In this document: piece by piece, positions 1-8,916 of the stretch
How positions within the stretch are numbered: the first letter of the stretch is position 1
How the letters are laid out: every line of letters begins with the position of its first letter
From: Bacteroidales bacterium
GTDB taxonomy: Bacteria; Bacteroidota; Bacteroidia; Bacteroidales; WCHB1-69
Assembly (NCBI GenBank): GCA_017525505.1
Contig: JAFXSR010000008.1
Span: 1 to 59,621 of the forward strand
Length of the DNA: 59,621 bases
Direction of reading: 5' to 3'
The notes under the pieces: generated by a model
Database searches by the model: none
What the model saw: only the letters and a program-made list of their open reading frames with translations
What the model was told of the DNA's origin: nothing
Made by a program: the position numbers and the translations under genes

Positions 1-1386
1 CAAACCCACATAACGGCCGGGCGTGAGCACATAGTCCAGTTCCGCCACACGACTCAAAGGCACCGACGCACAAAAGCCAGCAATATCTTGATATTCTGCC
101 GATTCATCGCGCCATAGATGATAAGTTTTGGCAATCTCCTGTATATCTTCTTCTGAGAGTTCGCGGGTACGACGATTGATAAGGTGGCCTTTGTTGCGGG
201 CATCGACAAACAGAATCTCGCCAGCACGTTTGTTGCGGTTGCGCGTCACAAACCACAGGCAGGCAGGAATCTGTGTGTTCAGGAACAACTTGGCGGGGAG
301 GTTCACAACACAGGCAATCAAGCCTTTGTCAATTAAAGCCTTACGGATTTCACCTTCTCCGCCTGTCTTAGAGGTCAACGAACCTTTGGCCAACACGAAA
401 CCGGCTTGTCCACTTGGGGCAAGGTGATAGATGAAGTGTTGAATCCACGCGAAGTTAGCATTGCCGGTTGGCGGTACTCCATATTGCCATCTGGCATCGC
501 TGCGCAGTTGGTCGCCACTCCAGTCGCTGTCGTTGAAGGGTGGATTGGCCATCACAAAATCGGCCTTCACATCACGATGCGCATCGTTGAGGAACGAGCC
601 TTCTGTGTTCCACTTCACCTGCGAAGCGTCGATGCCACGAATGGCGAGGTTCATCTTGCACAAACGCCAAGTGGTCTGGTTGCTCTCCTGCCCATAAACG
701 GAAATGTTCTCGATCATTCCCTGGTGTTCCTTCACGAACTTCTCGCTCTGCACGAACATGCCGCCTGAACCGCAGCAGGGGTCAAGCACACGGCCTTTGT
801 AGGGTTCAAGCATATTCACCAGCAGTTCCACGACACTGCGCGGCGTATAGAATTGTCCGCCTTTCTTGCCTTCGGCCAAGGCGAACTCGCCGAGGAAATA
901 CTCGAAAACATGTCCTAACAAATCGGCACTTTTGGTACTTGTGTTCTGTAAAGTGGAGTTGCCAATCAGGTCGATGAGCTCGCCCAAACTGGTCGGGTCG
1001 AGATTAGGACGGGCAAACTCTTTGGGCAGCACTCCTTTCAGCAACTTGTTTTCTCGTTCAATGGCATCCATCGCATCATCAATGTACTTTCCGATTTGTG
1101 GATTCTTCGCCATAGAAACAAGATACGACCAACGGGCATTGGCAGGAACATAGAACACATTCTCGGCTGCGTATTCCTCGCGGTCTTCAGGATCGGCTCC
1201 ATCGGCCTGCTGTTTTACTAATTTGTCATACAATTGTTCGAAGGAGACCGAAATATATCGTAAAAAAATCAGTCCTAGCACAACATGTTTGTACTGAGCT
1301 GCATCAATATTCTTACGGAGTTTGTCGGCAGCCTTCCATAGCTGTTTTTCCAAAGGTTCCTCAATAATCTCTTTCGTTTTGGCCAT
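1..1386 (-). CDS. hsdM: Type I restriction-modification DNA methyltransferase (HsdM), C-terminus beyond left edge
   Basis: N6-adenine DNA methyltransferase subunit of a type I restriction-modification system; it would methylate host DNA with a specificity subunit HsdS. The 462 visible codons read without a stop to the edge. Visible are an N-terminal HsdM helical region starting [10 protein letters not shown], the AdoMet-binding motif [10 protein letters not shown] at about residue 200, and the catalytic motif NPPF at about residue 280, followed by the end of the catalytic domain. The family is usually about 490-520 residues, so only a short C-terminus is missing. The ATG at 1386 lies about 25 nt downstream of a TATTTTTG box. 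HsdS and HsdR would be expected further left and are not visible. Confidence 0.95.
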   Translation of the reverse strand, partial: MAKTKEIIEEPLEKQLWKAADKLRKNIDAAQYKHVVLGLIFLRYISVSFEQLYDKLVKQQADGADPEDREEYAAENVFYVPANARWSYLVSMAKNPQIGKYIDDAMDAIERENKLLKGVLPKEFARPNLDPTSLGELIDLIGNSTLQNTSTKSADLLGHVFEYFLGEFALAEGKKGGQFYTPRSVVELLVNMLEPYKGRVLDPCCGSGGMFVQSEKFVKEHQGMIENISVYGQESNQTTWRLCKMNLAIRGIDASQVKWNTEGSFLNDAHRDVKADFVMANPPFNDSDWSGDQLRSDARWQYGVPPTGNANFAWIQHFIYHLAPSGQAGFVLAKGSLTSKTGGEGEIRKALIDKGLIACVVNLPAKLFLNTQIPACLWFVTRNRNKRAGEILFVDARNKGHLINRRTRELSEEDIQEIAKTYHLWRDESAEYQDIAGFCASVPLSRVAELDYVLTPGRYVGL

Positions 1387-1411
1387 GATAAAAGAAGTCT
1401 TATTTATTCTG

Positions 1412-1419
1412 CAAAAATA
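1412..1419 (-). promoter_or_regulatory. -7 promoter box (TATTTTTG) for hsdM
   Basis: Match to the Bacteroidetes consensus TAnnTTTG, 25 nt before the hsdM ATG. A 15-nt palindrome (TCAGAAAATTTCTGA, 1428-1442) lies just upstream and could be an operator. Confidence 0.7.
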
Positions 1420-1506
1420 CTAAAATTTCAGAAAATTTCTGAGATTCTGTACGTTTTGTAGATATAAAACTTCTTTGGGAAACGAGTCTGATTTTCAACA
1501 ACCTAC

Positions 1507-2268
1507 CTATTCCCGTTTTCTGACAATCCCCTCAGAACTGTACTCGTAGCGACTGTCTAAACCAAAGCAGTTTTGGACATTTTCCGGGGTGAGGACTGTA
1601 GTAGTGGGGCCAAAATGCTGGATTTCACCTTCTTTCATCAGCAAAACATCATGGGCATACTGCAAGGCATAAGGGAAGTCATGCAGCACAATAATGATGG
1701 TAACTTGCTGTCGTTGATTCAGTTCAGCCAAAATATCCATAATTTCGAACTGATGCACCACATCCAGATTGGCCAAAGGCTCGTCAAGCATGATGATAGG
1801 TGTTTGCTGGGCAATGGCACGAGCAATCATGGCACGGCGAAGCTCTCCCCCACTCAACTGTCCCAACATTCTGTCCTTCAAATGTTTAAGATTTGTCATC
1901 TCCAGAACTCTTTCCACCAACTTTTCATCTTCAGGAGTAGAGAACTCCCAGCGGTTCTGATAAGGATTGCGCCCCATCATCACCACCTCAAACACCGAAA
2001 AGTCGAAGACCACATCCTCACGCTGAGGCACAAAAGCTATCTTGCGCGCCAGCTCCAAAGGCTTGTACTGGCTCAATGAAAGTCCATCAATGCGAATATC
2101 TCCCTCCACCAGCAACTGGAGTCCCGCAATCGACCGCAACAGGGTGCTTTTGCCGGAGCCATTGGGTCCCATCACCGCACAAAAAGCGGACCTCTCGAAG
2201 GTGACAGAAAAATTCCGGAGTACCTGTTTTCCCTCATAGCCGGAAGAAATATTGCTGATTTCTATCAT
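1507..2268 (-). CDS. ABC transporter ATP-binding protein, FecE/BtuD type
   Basis: ATPase of an iron-siderophore, heme or cobalamin type importer, acting on the cytoplasmic face with the permease encoded just upstream. Visible are Walker A GPNGSGKST, Q-loop PQRED, signature LSGGELRRA and Walker B IIMLDEP followed by a D-loop. I start at the ATG at 2268 (MIEISNISSGYEG), one base after the permease stop; this gives 253 residues, the usual size. An upstream in-frame start would run back into the permease. Substrate cannot be read from the ATPase. Confidence 0.93.
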   Translation of the reverse strand: MIEISNISSGYEGKQVLRNFSVTFERSAFCAVMGPNGSGKSTLLRSIAGLQLLVEGDIRIDGLSLSQYKPLELARKIAFVPQREDVVFDFSVFEVVMMGRNPYQNRWEFSTPEDEKLVERVLEMTNLKHLKDRMLGQLSGGELRRAMIARAIAQQTPIIMLDEPLANLDVVHQFEIMDILAELNQRQQVTIIIVLHDFPYALQYAHDVLLMKEGEIQHFGPTTTVLTPENVQNCFGLDSRYEYSSEGIVRKRE

Positions 2269-2269
2269 C

Positions 2270-3280
2270 TTACACTTTCTTTTGACGTAACAACAAAAAA
2301 AGGAAATACGGTGCACCGGCCAAGGCCGTTATGCTTCCCACCGGCAACTCCGCAGGTATGGCTAAGGTACGAGCCAGTGTGTCGGCAATCAGCAAGAAGA
2401 AAGCGCCCAGAATCAGTGAATACGTGAACATAGAACGCATATTATTGCCAAACAGCATTCGCGACACATGAGGAATAATCAGTCCGATAAAACCGATAAC
2501 CCCGCAACAGGACACCGCTGTGGCTATCAGCAAAGATGAGAAAATCAAAGTGACGTATGCCACCCTCTTGGTATTGACCCCAATATTTTTGGCCACATCC
2601 TCACCCATCTGCATGATATTCAAATCTTTGGAATAGAAAAAGAAAGGAATGACGCAGATGATGGTCATCACGGTCATCATGAGCACCTCTGACCAGGAAA
2701 TCGACGCCAGGGAGCCCATTGTCCAGAAATAGATTTTGTGCATTTCCCGTTGGTGCATCACCACCAACAGGGTAATGACGGCAGATATCAGGAAGTTGAT
2801 AGCGATACCCACCAATAGCAGGGTTTCGATGCTACGTCGGCGGCTCATCTTGCTGATACCCAGAATAATAAAAAGTGTAAGCAAACCAGTAATCAGAGCG
2901 GGAATGGTCACCCCGAAATAGAAGACATCCCAGCCCAAGATAAAGCTGATGGCACCACCCAGCGAGCTACCCGACGAGATACCCAGCACGTAAGGGTCAC
3001 AAATCGGGTTACGGAAAATGGACTGAAACACGCAACCACAGGCCGCCAACGCCGCCCCTACAATCACACTCATTACTATTCGCGGCAACCTCAACTGAAA
3101 CAGTGTGATACCGTATGAAGCCGGCACGCCCGTTATGTCTGAGTGCCCGAACTGGGCCATTGCCAACTGCCAAATCGTTTCCATGGGGATGCGCACCACT
3201 CCGATGGTCAGGGCCAAAACCATACTGAACAACAAGACTATCAATAGCAGCAAAGGCAATATTCCCGAAATCCTCTTCAT
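2270..3280 (-). CDS. FecCD-family ABC transporter permease
   Basis: Inner-membrane permease of the FecCD/BtuC family (iron chelates, heme or vitamin B12). The 336 residues match the family length and contain about ten hydrophobic segments. Typical blocks are visible: RLPRIVMSVIVGAALAACG near residue 50, NPICDPYVLGISSGSSLG near 95, and the coupling region VIGFIGLIIPHVSRML near 270. It sits 11 bp downstream of the TonB-dependent receptor and one base upstream of the ATPase, so the three genes should be one operon. No periplasmic binding protein is encoded with them. Confidence 0.93.
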   Translation of the reverse strand: MKRISGILPLLLLIVLLFSMVLALTIGVVRIPMETIWQLAMAQFGHSDITGVPASYGITLFQLRLPRIVMSVIVGAALAACGCVFQSIFRNPICDPYVLGISSGSSLGGAISFILGWDVFYFGVTIPALITGLLTLFIILGISKMSRRRSIETLLLVGIAINFLISAVITLLVVMHQREMHKIYFWTMGSLASISWSEVLMMTVMTIICVIPFFFYSKDLNIMQMGEDVAKNIGVNTKRVAYVTLIFSSLLIATAVSCCGVIGFIGLIIPHVSRMLFGNNMRSMFTYSLILGAFFLLIADTLARTLAIPAELPVGSITALAGAPYFLFLLLRQKKV

Positions 3281-3291
3281 CTGTTCAAAGC

Positions 3292-5778
3292 TTAGAAATC
3301 AACGGCCAATTTCACATTTATCAATCTGGAAGTCAAATAATTAGGAACTCTAGAATAAGTATTGTCCGTATTCTTGATCCAGTCGTAAGAAGAAACATTG
3401 GCAGTATTCAGTAAGTTGAAGATTTCCAGATAGATGCCAAAATTGTTGATGGAGCGAATAAATTTGCTCTTGTTTCTCATTCTGTCACGGCTCTGCTCCA
3501 AGAACATGTACGAGAAGCCCAAATCCACACGCCGATACCATGGGCCTTTGATACAATTCTCTTGACGGTGCACTGTCCCTGGCATCCAGTATGGCAGACC
3601 GCTACCAAAGACAAAATTCAGGTGAACACGGAACTGCGGCAACGTCGGGAAATGGTCTTGGAAAAAAATATTGATATTGAACACCTGGTCGGTAGGACGA
3701 CGGACAAACTTCGTGTCGGTGAGTTTATTACCATCGGCATCCCGAACCAGTTTCTCCATGGTTTTCATCAAAGACAACGAAATCCATGACTCCAGTCCCT
3801 TGATGAACTCTCCGCTCAATTTCAAATCCACACCCGTGGCAAAACCCACCGCATCGTTGATACCGCTATAGGTGATCTGCATGTTATTGGTAGTATAGGA
3901 AATCAGGTTATTGAGCCATTTGAAATAACATTCACCAGTAAATTTGAATGGCCGGTGCCACAGCAAAAAGTTGTATTCCGAAGAGAAAATCAGCTGATAG
4001 GACTGCTGAGACTTAGTTTCAGGGTGGCGAACTCCGCAAGGGTCACGCATCTCGCGATAGAATGGCGGTTGGTAATAGAGACCCGTTTTGATACGGAACT
4101 CCCAATCATGCCTCCAGTCGGGCTTGATAACCAATGAAAGTCTTGGTGAAGCGGTAATCTCGTTGTTGAAAGTCCAATAATGGAATCTCACGCCCCCATT
4201 AAGAATAAAATCAGTCCCTTTTTTAGAGCTGAACTTCCATGCGTTCTGAACAAAGGCAGTGGCGCGCAAAGTATTCAATGAAGGATATTTGGCGAAAATA
4301 TAATTATTGATATTCAGCACTCGCGACGCATCGTTAAACGGCACCGCCTCACCTGGAATGGTGGGAATAACAGGCAGTATGTAGCCAGCAGAATCGGTAA
4401 AATTCCATTCGCTCAGCTGGTCGTCAATCAGTTCATGCTGCAATTTCGCACCCCAAGTGAAAGTATTTTGCCTGGGCAATTTATGTGTGCCTCTGACATC
4501 CACTGCGGAAATCAGCGAATTGATATAATTACGGGCATGACGCATGAAAGTTCCCACCCCTCTTTCGGTCAATTCGCGCGAAATATCATCTGTCTGGCTA
4601 CCCAAATCTATTTCAATATCTTTCAATGCATACGCTCCGCGAATGTCAAAAGTCTCAGCTTCACGGGCATAGTAGGAGGAAAGAATGAACTTATAAGTAT
4701 TATCCTCATTTGCCAAATACTTGAATGTCAGGGCACCCAGATAATTCTCGTACTTGTCCACTTCCTGACCCTCATAGTAAACCGTATAGCGGGACAAAGT
4801 GGTATTCAGACTGCCAAAAACGGCTGTTCTGTCAGAGGGCACAAAAAGGTACCTGTTTATGGAAAAGTTACCCAACAAACTGATTTCCAATTTTTTTACG
4901 GGTTTATACGTTAACAACATCTGGGTGTCGAAAAAGCGGGGTTTGTAATCACCCTTGGTATCCAGATTCTTGAAAAGATAAGCATTGGATTTAAAGCGGA
5001 CACCCAACAAAAAGGTGAATTTGTCCTTGACATTACCCTCCAGGTGGCCCGAACAGCCCAACAGGCTGGCGGAAAGCGAACCCCCGTACTTGGTCGGCTG
5101 CTTGTACTCCACATCCAGCACTGAGGACATACGGTCGCCATACTTGGCCTCGAAGCCGCCCGCGGAGAATTTGATACCGGCGGTCAAATCGGGATTGACA
5201 AAACTCAAGCCCTCCTGCTGCCCGCTTCGGATGAGGAAAGGGCGATAAATCTGGATATCGTTGACAAAGACCAGATTCTCGTCATAATTACCGCCGCGCA
5301 CATTATATTGGGAACTTAACTCGTTGGTGGAAGAAATACCCGGCAAAGTCGTAATCAGTGCCTCCACACTTCCTGTCGGAGACGGCAACTTGAAGGTCAA
5401 GTTAGGATCAACGCGGGTAAAGCCATCATCGCCACGGCCTCTTACATCAACCATTTCGAGCTGCTCACCAGTGGATATAAGCGTAATCATCTGCCGCTCG
5501 CGCTGGTTTTTACGCAGTGTGACAATGAGAGTTGTGTCACGATAAGACAGATGTTGCAAATGGATGTGCAGTTCCCGTTCCGCCGGCACTTTCATCTCAA
5601 ACATACCGGTTTCGGAGGAAACTGTGGACAAGTCGGTACCCTCCAAAGTGACCACCACATTATCCACAGGCTGGGCATATTCGTCGGTAATAATACCCAC
5701 AAAGGTGGCCTGCTGGGCAAAAAGCGTACTTATTCCCAGGGACATCAACAGCAATAACCACTTCCGAAACTGTGCCAA
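3292..5778 (-). CDS. TonB-dependent outer-membrane receptor with carboxypeptidase-regulatory-like N-domain
   Basis: Outer-membrane active transporter, first gene of the uptake operon with the FecCD permease and ATPase. Order: signal peptide (KWLLLLMSLGIS...FAQQ), a CarboxypepD_reg-like beta-sandwich (FVGIITDEYAQPVDNVVVTL), a plug domain (ALITTLPGISSTNELSSQ, NVRGGNYDENLVFVND), then a large barrel ending in a terminal aromatic (LAVDF). I choose the TTG at 5778 because the in-frame ATG at 5841 lies inside the rpmB terminator hairpin and upstream of the TATCTTTG promoter box at 5803-5810; the next ATG (5745) would remove the basic end of the signal peptide. Ligand unknown; iron chelate, heme or corrinoid fit the partners. 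Confidence 0.9.
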   Translation of the reverse strand: MAQFRKWLLLLMSLGISTLFAQQATFVGIITDEYAQPVDNVVVTLEGTDLSTVSSETGMFEMKVPAERELHIHLQHLSYRDTTLIVTLRKNQRERQMITLISTGEQLEMVDVRGRGDDGFTRVDPNLTFKLPSPTGSVEALITTLPGISSTNELSSQYNVRGGNYDENLVFVNDIQIYRPFLIRSGQQEGLSFVNPDLTAGIKFSAGGFEAKYGDRMSSVLDVEYKQPTKYGGSLSASLLGCSGHLEGNVKDKFTFLLGVRFKSNAYLFKNLDTKGDYKPRFFDTQMLLTYKPVKKLEISLLGNFSINRYLFVPSDRTAVFGSLNTTLSRYTVYYEGQEVDKYENYLGALTFKYLANEDNTYKFILSSYYAREAETFDIRGAYALKDIEIDLGSQTDDISRELTERGVGTFMRHARNYINSLISAVDVRGTHKLPRQNTFTWGAKLQHELIDDQLSEWNFTDSAGYILPVIPTIPGEAVPFNDASRVLNINNYIFAKYPSLNTLRATAFVQNAWKFSSKKGTDFILNGGVRFHYWTFNNEITASPRLSLVIKPDWRHDWEFRIKTGLYYQPPFYREMRDPCGVRHPETKSQQSYQLIFSSEYNFLLWHRPFKFTGECYFKWLNNLISYTTNNMQITYSGINDAVGFATGVDLKLSGEFIKGLESWISLSLMKTMEKLVRDADGNKLTDTKFVRRPTDQVFNINIFFQDHFPTLPQFRVHLNFVFGSGLPYWMPGTVHRQENCIKGPWYRRVDLGFSYMFLEQSRDRMRNKSKFIRSINNFGIYLEIFNLLNTANVSSYDWIKNTDNTYSRVPNYLTSRLINVKLAVDF

Positions 5779-5802
5779 GTATTTATGTTTTTTTATAATA
5801 CG

Positions 5803-5810
5803 CAAAGATA
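5803..5810 (-). promoter_or_regulatory. -7 promoter box (TATCTTTG) for the TonB receptor operon
   Basis: TAnnTTTG match between the rpmB terminator and the receptor gene. Transcription from here would begin near 5797, which excludes the ATG at 5841 as start codon. Confidence 0.65.
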
Positions 5811-5821
5811 GCGAAAATATT

Positions 5822-5854
5822 GCAAAAAAAATGCTACACATGGTTTGTGTAGCA
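5822..5854 (-). terminator. Intrinsic terminator of rpmB
   Basis: A perfect 9-bp stem TGCTACACA (5832-5840) / TGTGTAGCA (5846-5854) with a 5-nt loop, followed on the minus strand by a run of T (plus-strand A run 5823-5831). T residues on the other flank could make it work in both directions. Confidence 0.8.
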
Positions 5855-5881
5855 CTTTTTAAGTCTCAAAGTCAAAAGACA

Positions 5882-6118
5882 TTATTTGAGGATACCTTTT
5901 TCGCTAGCTTCAACGATACAGTTCCAAATGCCTTTTTTATTGATGTTGCGCATACCTTTAGCGGAAACTTTCAGCACTACATACTCATCCAATTCGGGAA
6001 CAAAGAAATTCTTGGTGTGCAGATTGGGACGGAATTTTCTTTTCGTCTTGATATTGGAGTGCGAAACATTGTTTCCGGTAATCGCTTTTTTTCCTGTGAT
6101 TTGGCAAACTCGTGACAT
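5882..6118 (-). CDS. rpmB: 50S ribosomal protein L28
   Basis: Large-subunit ribosomal protein bL28. The 78 residues begin MSRVCQITGKK and contain the family pattern NVSHSNIKTKRKFRPNL, with the usual Bacteroidetes ending. In many Bacteroidales rpmB is followed by rpmG and a DUF4295 gene; here it is followed at once by a terminator (5822-5854), so it looks monocistronic. A TATTTTTG promoter box lies at 6165-6172. Confidence 0.97.
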   Translation of the reverse strand: MSRVCQITGKKAITGNNVSHSNIKTKRKFRPNLHTKNFFVPELDEYVVLKVSAKGMRNINKKGIWNCIVEASEKGILK

Positions 6119-6164
6119 CTTTCCTTTATTTTTATATTATTATTACTTTTTCAATTTTGGGCTG

Positions 6165-6172
6165 CAAAAATA
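6165..6172 (-). promoter_or_regulatory. -7 promoter box (TATTTTTG) for rpmB
   Basis: TAnnTTTG match about 47 nt upstream of the rpmB ATG in AT-rich sequence; a TTTTG at 6188-6192 may be its -33 element. Confidence 0.7.
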
Positions 6173-6272
6173 CGATTTTTTTCAATACAAAATCATTGAA
6201 TGACAATTTTTTTCAAATTTCTGATTTTCCGCTATTCACAAGGCATAGTAAACAATGCCGGTTTTATTGCCG

Positions 6273-8162
6273 TCACGATTTTGCCTCTGGAGTGGTAATA
6301 ATCATCTCACATTTTGCGCAATCGAAGACCAAACGGAAAGTATGCCGCCCGGTTTTCAGGTACAAAGGTTTATTCCGTAGAGACGCATGTCCGTGCGTCT
6401 CTATCGGAAAGATAGGTTCTGTTTTGCCCTTTTGTTTCGGACAGGCTCCCAAAGCGTGGCGGATGCAGTATTTGCAGGTCATCAATATCGAATTCTGTAG
6501 AGACGCACGGTTGTGCGTCTCTACATTGGACGTTTCAATTTTCTCGTAGGCATCCTCAATCTGTTCAAAACCAAATTCTTGATAAATTTCCTTGGCTTTC
6601 GCATTCATCACATTGACGGCTTCGGGCAACTGTGACAATGACAATTCCCGTAGAGACGCGTGGCCGTGCGTCTCTACACTGCGTTGTTGATCCATCAATA
6701 TGTCTATAATCTGGCGCCGCCATCCGGCAATAACCGAATTGGGAAAGAAATACACCTGACTGGTTTTCACCTCAACATTTCTGGCCTGATAACAGGTGTT
6801 GCCCAATTTCGACAATTGCGTTTGCAGATTCTGCAGTGCCTGTTCCGGCTTGTCCGCAACTTGTCTGTCTTCCTGGATAGGCAGCTCCACGGTTGTACCG
6901 GCTTCATCGGTAGCCAGCAATACCAGCTGTACCTGTTTTTCCAACAATTCAAAATCCAAGTATATACGCCGCTCTGCACTCTTGCCTGCCAGCATTTTTT
7001 CAAATTGGATGTCATAATTGCGAAACAATTTGTCGCCTACCGAAAGGCCCTTGACAGGCTCATTCCAAAACACCCGCTGTCCTTCCACTTTATTGACCCG
7101 AAAACCATCAAATTTTCCCTGGACATCAACAAAGCACAGGCCGTCACCGTTATGCAGTTCTTTTTCCCCACTATATGTCAAGGAGTTATGGTTTACAGAC
7201 TGCACTGTTCCCACAAAAGACCCCGTGGATTTCGGAGTGGCCAGCTGAACCATCTCCGACCTTTCCCCATTGATAAAATAGGGTGTTTGATCCCGATGAA
7301 AAGTTCTTTCAGGATCCGGTTCGAAAAACAAAATGGTTTTCCCAATAGAGGGTGCTTTATATTCCGGATGACCTTCCAAGATAGCATCTATACGACGGCG
7401 GTAATAGGCTGTGATGTTTTTCACGTATGAAACATCCTTCAAGCGGCCCTCGATTTTGAAAGACATGATGCCTGCTTTCATCATCGGAAGCAACCAGTCG
7501 GAGCGGTCCATATCCTTCAGCGAAAGCAGATGGCGATCACGGACAATAGTATATCCGTCGGCATCGACCAGCGTATAGGGCAAGCGGCAGAACTGGGCAC
7601 ACTCGCCACGGTTAGCGCTACGGCCGCAAGAAGCGTAACTCATGTAGCAGCGGCCGCTATAGCTCACACAAAGAGCTCCATGCACAAAGGCCTCCAGTTC
7701 CACATCACAAGTCTGACGTATCTCCTGAATTTGCTGCAGACTCAGTTCTCGCGCCAGTACAACACGCTGAAACCCTGTTTTTTGCAAAAACCTCACTTTC
7801 TCGGGAGTCCGGTTATCCATTTGCGTGCTGGCATGCAAGGCGATAGGCGGCAAATCCAGTTTCAGCAGGCCCATATCCTGCACAATCAAGGCGTCCACAC
7901 CCATCTCATAATAGCGCTTCACCTGATGTTCCGCCTCTGCCAATTCACTGTCTTTCAGTACTGTATTCAGCGTAACAAAAACCTTGGCATGATATGGATG
8001 GGCAAAGCGGACCAGCTGTTCCAGATCCTCGAAGCTGTTGCCTGCGGCGGCACGAGCCCCAAAACTCGGTCCTCCGATATACACCGCATCCGCCCCATGG
8101 GTAATAGCCGCCATGGCACATTCCATATTTTTCGCCGGCGCCAATAATTCTATTTCAGACAT
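6273..8162 (-). CDS. Peptidase U32 family protein (RlhA/TrhP-like), carrying three palindromic inserts
   Basis: Member of the U32 'collagenase-like' family; characterised relatives include the RNA hydroxylation proteins RlhA and TrhP, so an RNA-modification role is as likely as proteolysis. Visible are the N-terminal barrel start (ELLAPAKNMECAMAAI), the motif ELEAFVHGALCVSYSGRCYMS (first part near residue 155) and cysteines around ANRGECAQFCR, and a C-terminal cysteine cluster (CKYCIRHALGACPKQKG; DCAKCEM). The ATG at 8162 has an AGGAGG seven bases upstream, a rare clear Shine-Dalgarno here, and overlaps birA by 13 bp. Near residues 496-505, 546-556 and 587-596 the protein contains variants of ETHGHASLR, each encoded by a palindromic repeat. 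Confidence 0.93.
   Translation of the reverse strand: MSEIELLAPAKNMECAMAAITHGADAVYIGGPSFGARAAAGNSFEDLEQLVRFAHPYHAKVFVTLNTVLKDSELAEAEHQVKRYYEMGVDALIVQDMGLLKLDLPPIALHASTQMDNRTPEKVRFLQKTGFQRVVLARELSLQQIQEIRQTCDVELEAFVHGALCVSYSGRCYMSYASCGRSANRGECAQFCRLPYTLVDADGYTIVRDRHLLSLKDMDRSDWLLPMMKAGIMSFKIEGRLKDVSYVKNITAYYRRRIDAILEGHPEYKAPSIGKTILFFEPDPERTFHRDQTPYFINGERSEMVQLATPKSTGSFVGTVQSVNHNSLTYSGEKELHNGDGLCFVDVQGKFDGFRVNKVEGQRVFWNEPVKGLSVGDKLFRNYDIQFEKMLAGKSAERRIYLDFELLEKQVQLVLLATDEAGTTVELPIQEDRQVADKPEQALQNLQTQLSKLGNTCYQARNVEVKTSQVYFFPNSVIAGWRRQIIDILMDQQRSVETHGHASLRELSLSQLPEAVNVMNAKAKEIYQEFGFEQIEDAYEKIETSNVETHNRASLQNSILMTCKYCIRHALGACPKQKGKTEPIFPIETHGHASLRNKPLYLKTGRHTFRLVFDCAKCEMIITTPEAKS
6377..6407. repeat. 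Palindromic element, copy 1 (inside U32 gene)
   Basis: Arms TAGAGACGCA (6378-6387) and TGCGTCTCTA (6394-6403) flank a 6-nt loop. Read in the gene it encodes IETHGHASLR. Confidence 0.9.
6496..6525. repeat. Palindromic element, copy 2 (inside U32 gene)
   Basis: Perfect 13-bp arms TGTAGAGACGCAC (6496-6508) and GTGCGTCTCTACA (6513-6525) with a GGTT loop. In the gene frame it encodes VETHNRASLQ. Confidence 0.92.
6650..6677. repeat. Palindromic element, copy 3 (inside U32 gene)
   Basis: Arms GTAGAGACGC (6650-6659) and GCGTCTCTAC (6668-6677). In the gene frame it encodes VETHGHASLR, the same frame as copies 1 and 2. Confidence 0.92.
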
Positions 8163-8887
8163 AACCGAACCTCCTTCATTCCACAACAATAATTTTCACC
8201 AGTTTTGTCATGCAGTAAAAGTCTGCCGTATTCATCGGTTCCCGTAATCTCCGCCTCTACCAGTTCGTTTTCTATCTCATACCATGCATATTCCTGATAC
8301 AGAAACAAATTTTCCAAATATTCCTGATGGATTCTCCGATAATCAGTATTTTCTGAACATTGATATTGTTGGCAAGCAGACACCAAACCCAAGACCATCT
8401 CACGAATATCGAAATCTCTGTTTGTCAGCAATTTCAGAGAAGTAGGATTAGGAATATCCGCATCAAAAACAGTTTGGTTGATATTGATACCCACTCCGGC
8501 AATGGTGTGCTTAATGCGCTCACCCTCAATATGATGTTCAATCAAAATACCCGCAATCTTCTTCCAATCCACATAAATATCGTTGGGCCATTTGATTTTC
8601 ACCCCATCGACATACTGCGACAACAAGCCCCTGACCGACAATGCGAAACACTGATTCAGCACGAACTGCCGAGAGGGAGAATATAAAGGATTGAAAAGCA
8701 TGCTCGCCAGCACATTCATTCCTTTGTCGCTCTGCCAGCGATTGCTGCCCTGGCCCCTTCCGGCGGACTGAAAAGCGGCAGCCACGCAGAAAAAGTCAGG
8801 CAATCCATCGTTTTCCACCAGTAACTCCTTCAGTTTTTTGTTGGTGGAATCAATATTATCGATAAAAAGGGGATTTTGTGAAATCAT
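8150..8887 (-). CDS. birA: Biotin--[acetyl-CoA-carboxylase] ligase
   Basis: Attaches biotin to carboxylase carrier proteins through biotinyl-AMP. The 245 residues lack the N-terminal winged helix of regulatory BirA, so this is a ligase-only form. Visible are the start DNIDSTNKKLKEL, the ligase signature SAGRGQGSNRW, the biotin-binding block KIKWPNDIYVDWKKIAGIL and GVGININQ. A short C-terminal SH3-like domain follows (EAEITGTDEYGRLLL). The -7 box at 8892-8899 ends five bases from the ATG at 8887, so the message may be nearly leaderless. The U32 gene overlaps its end by 13 bp. Confidence 0.95.
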   Translation of the reverse strand: MISQNPLFIDNIDSTNKKLKELLVENDGLPDFFCVAAAFQSAGRGQGSNRWQSDKGMNVLASMLFNPLYSPSRQFVLNQCFALSVRGLLSQYVDGVKIKWPNDIYVDWKKIAGILIEHHIEGERIKHTIAGVGININQTVFDADIPNPTSLKLLTNRDFDIREMVLGLVSACQQYQCSENTDYRRIHQEYLENLFLYQEYAWYEIENELVEAEITGTDEYGRLLLHDKTGENYCCGMKEVRLCLK

Positions 8888-8891
8888 GTGG

Positions 8892-8899
8892 CAAAGATA
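8892..8899 (-). promoter_or_regulatory. -7 promoter box (TATCTTTG) for birA-U32
   Basis: TAnnTTTG match immediately upstream of the birA start codon; the expected transcription start falls on or next to the ATG. Confidence 0.6.
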
Positions 8900-8916
8900 C
8901 GGGGATATGAGGTCAA

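Noticed and set aside
3292..5860. TonB receptor as riboswitch-controlled BtuB
   Set aside because: No cobalamin aptamer consensus is found in the short leader between the rpmB terminator and the gene.
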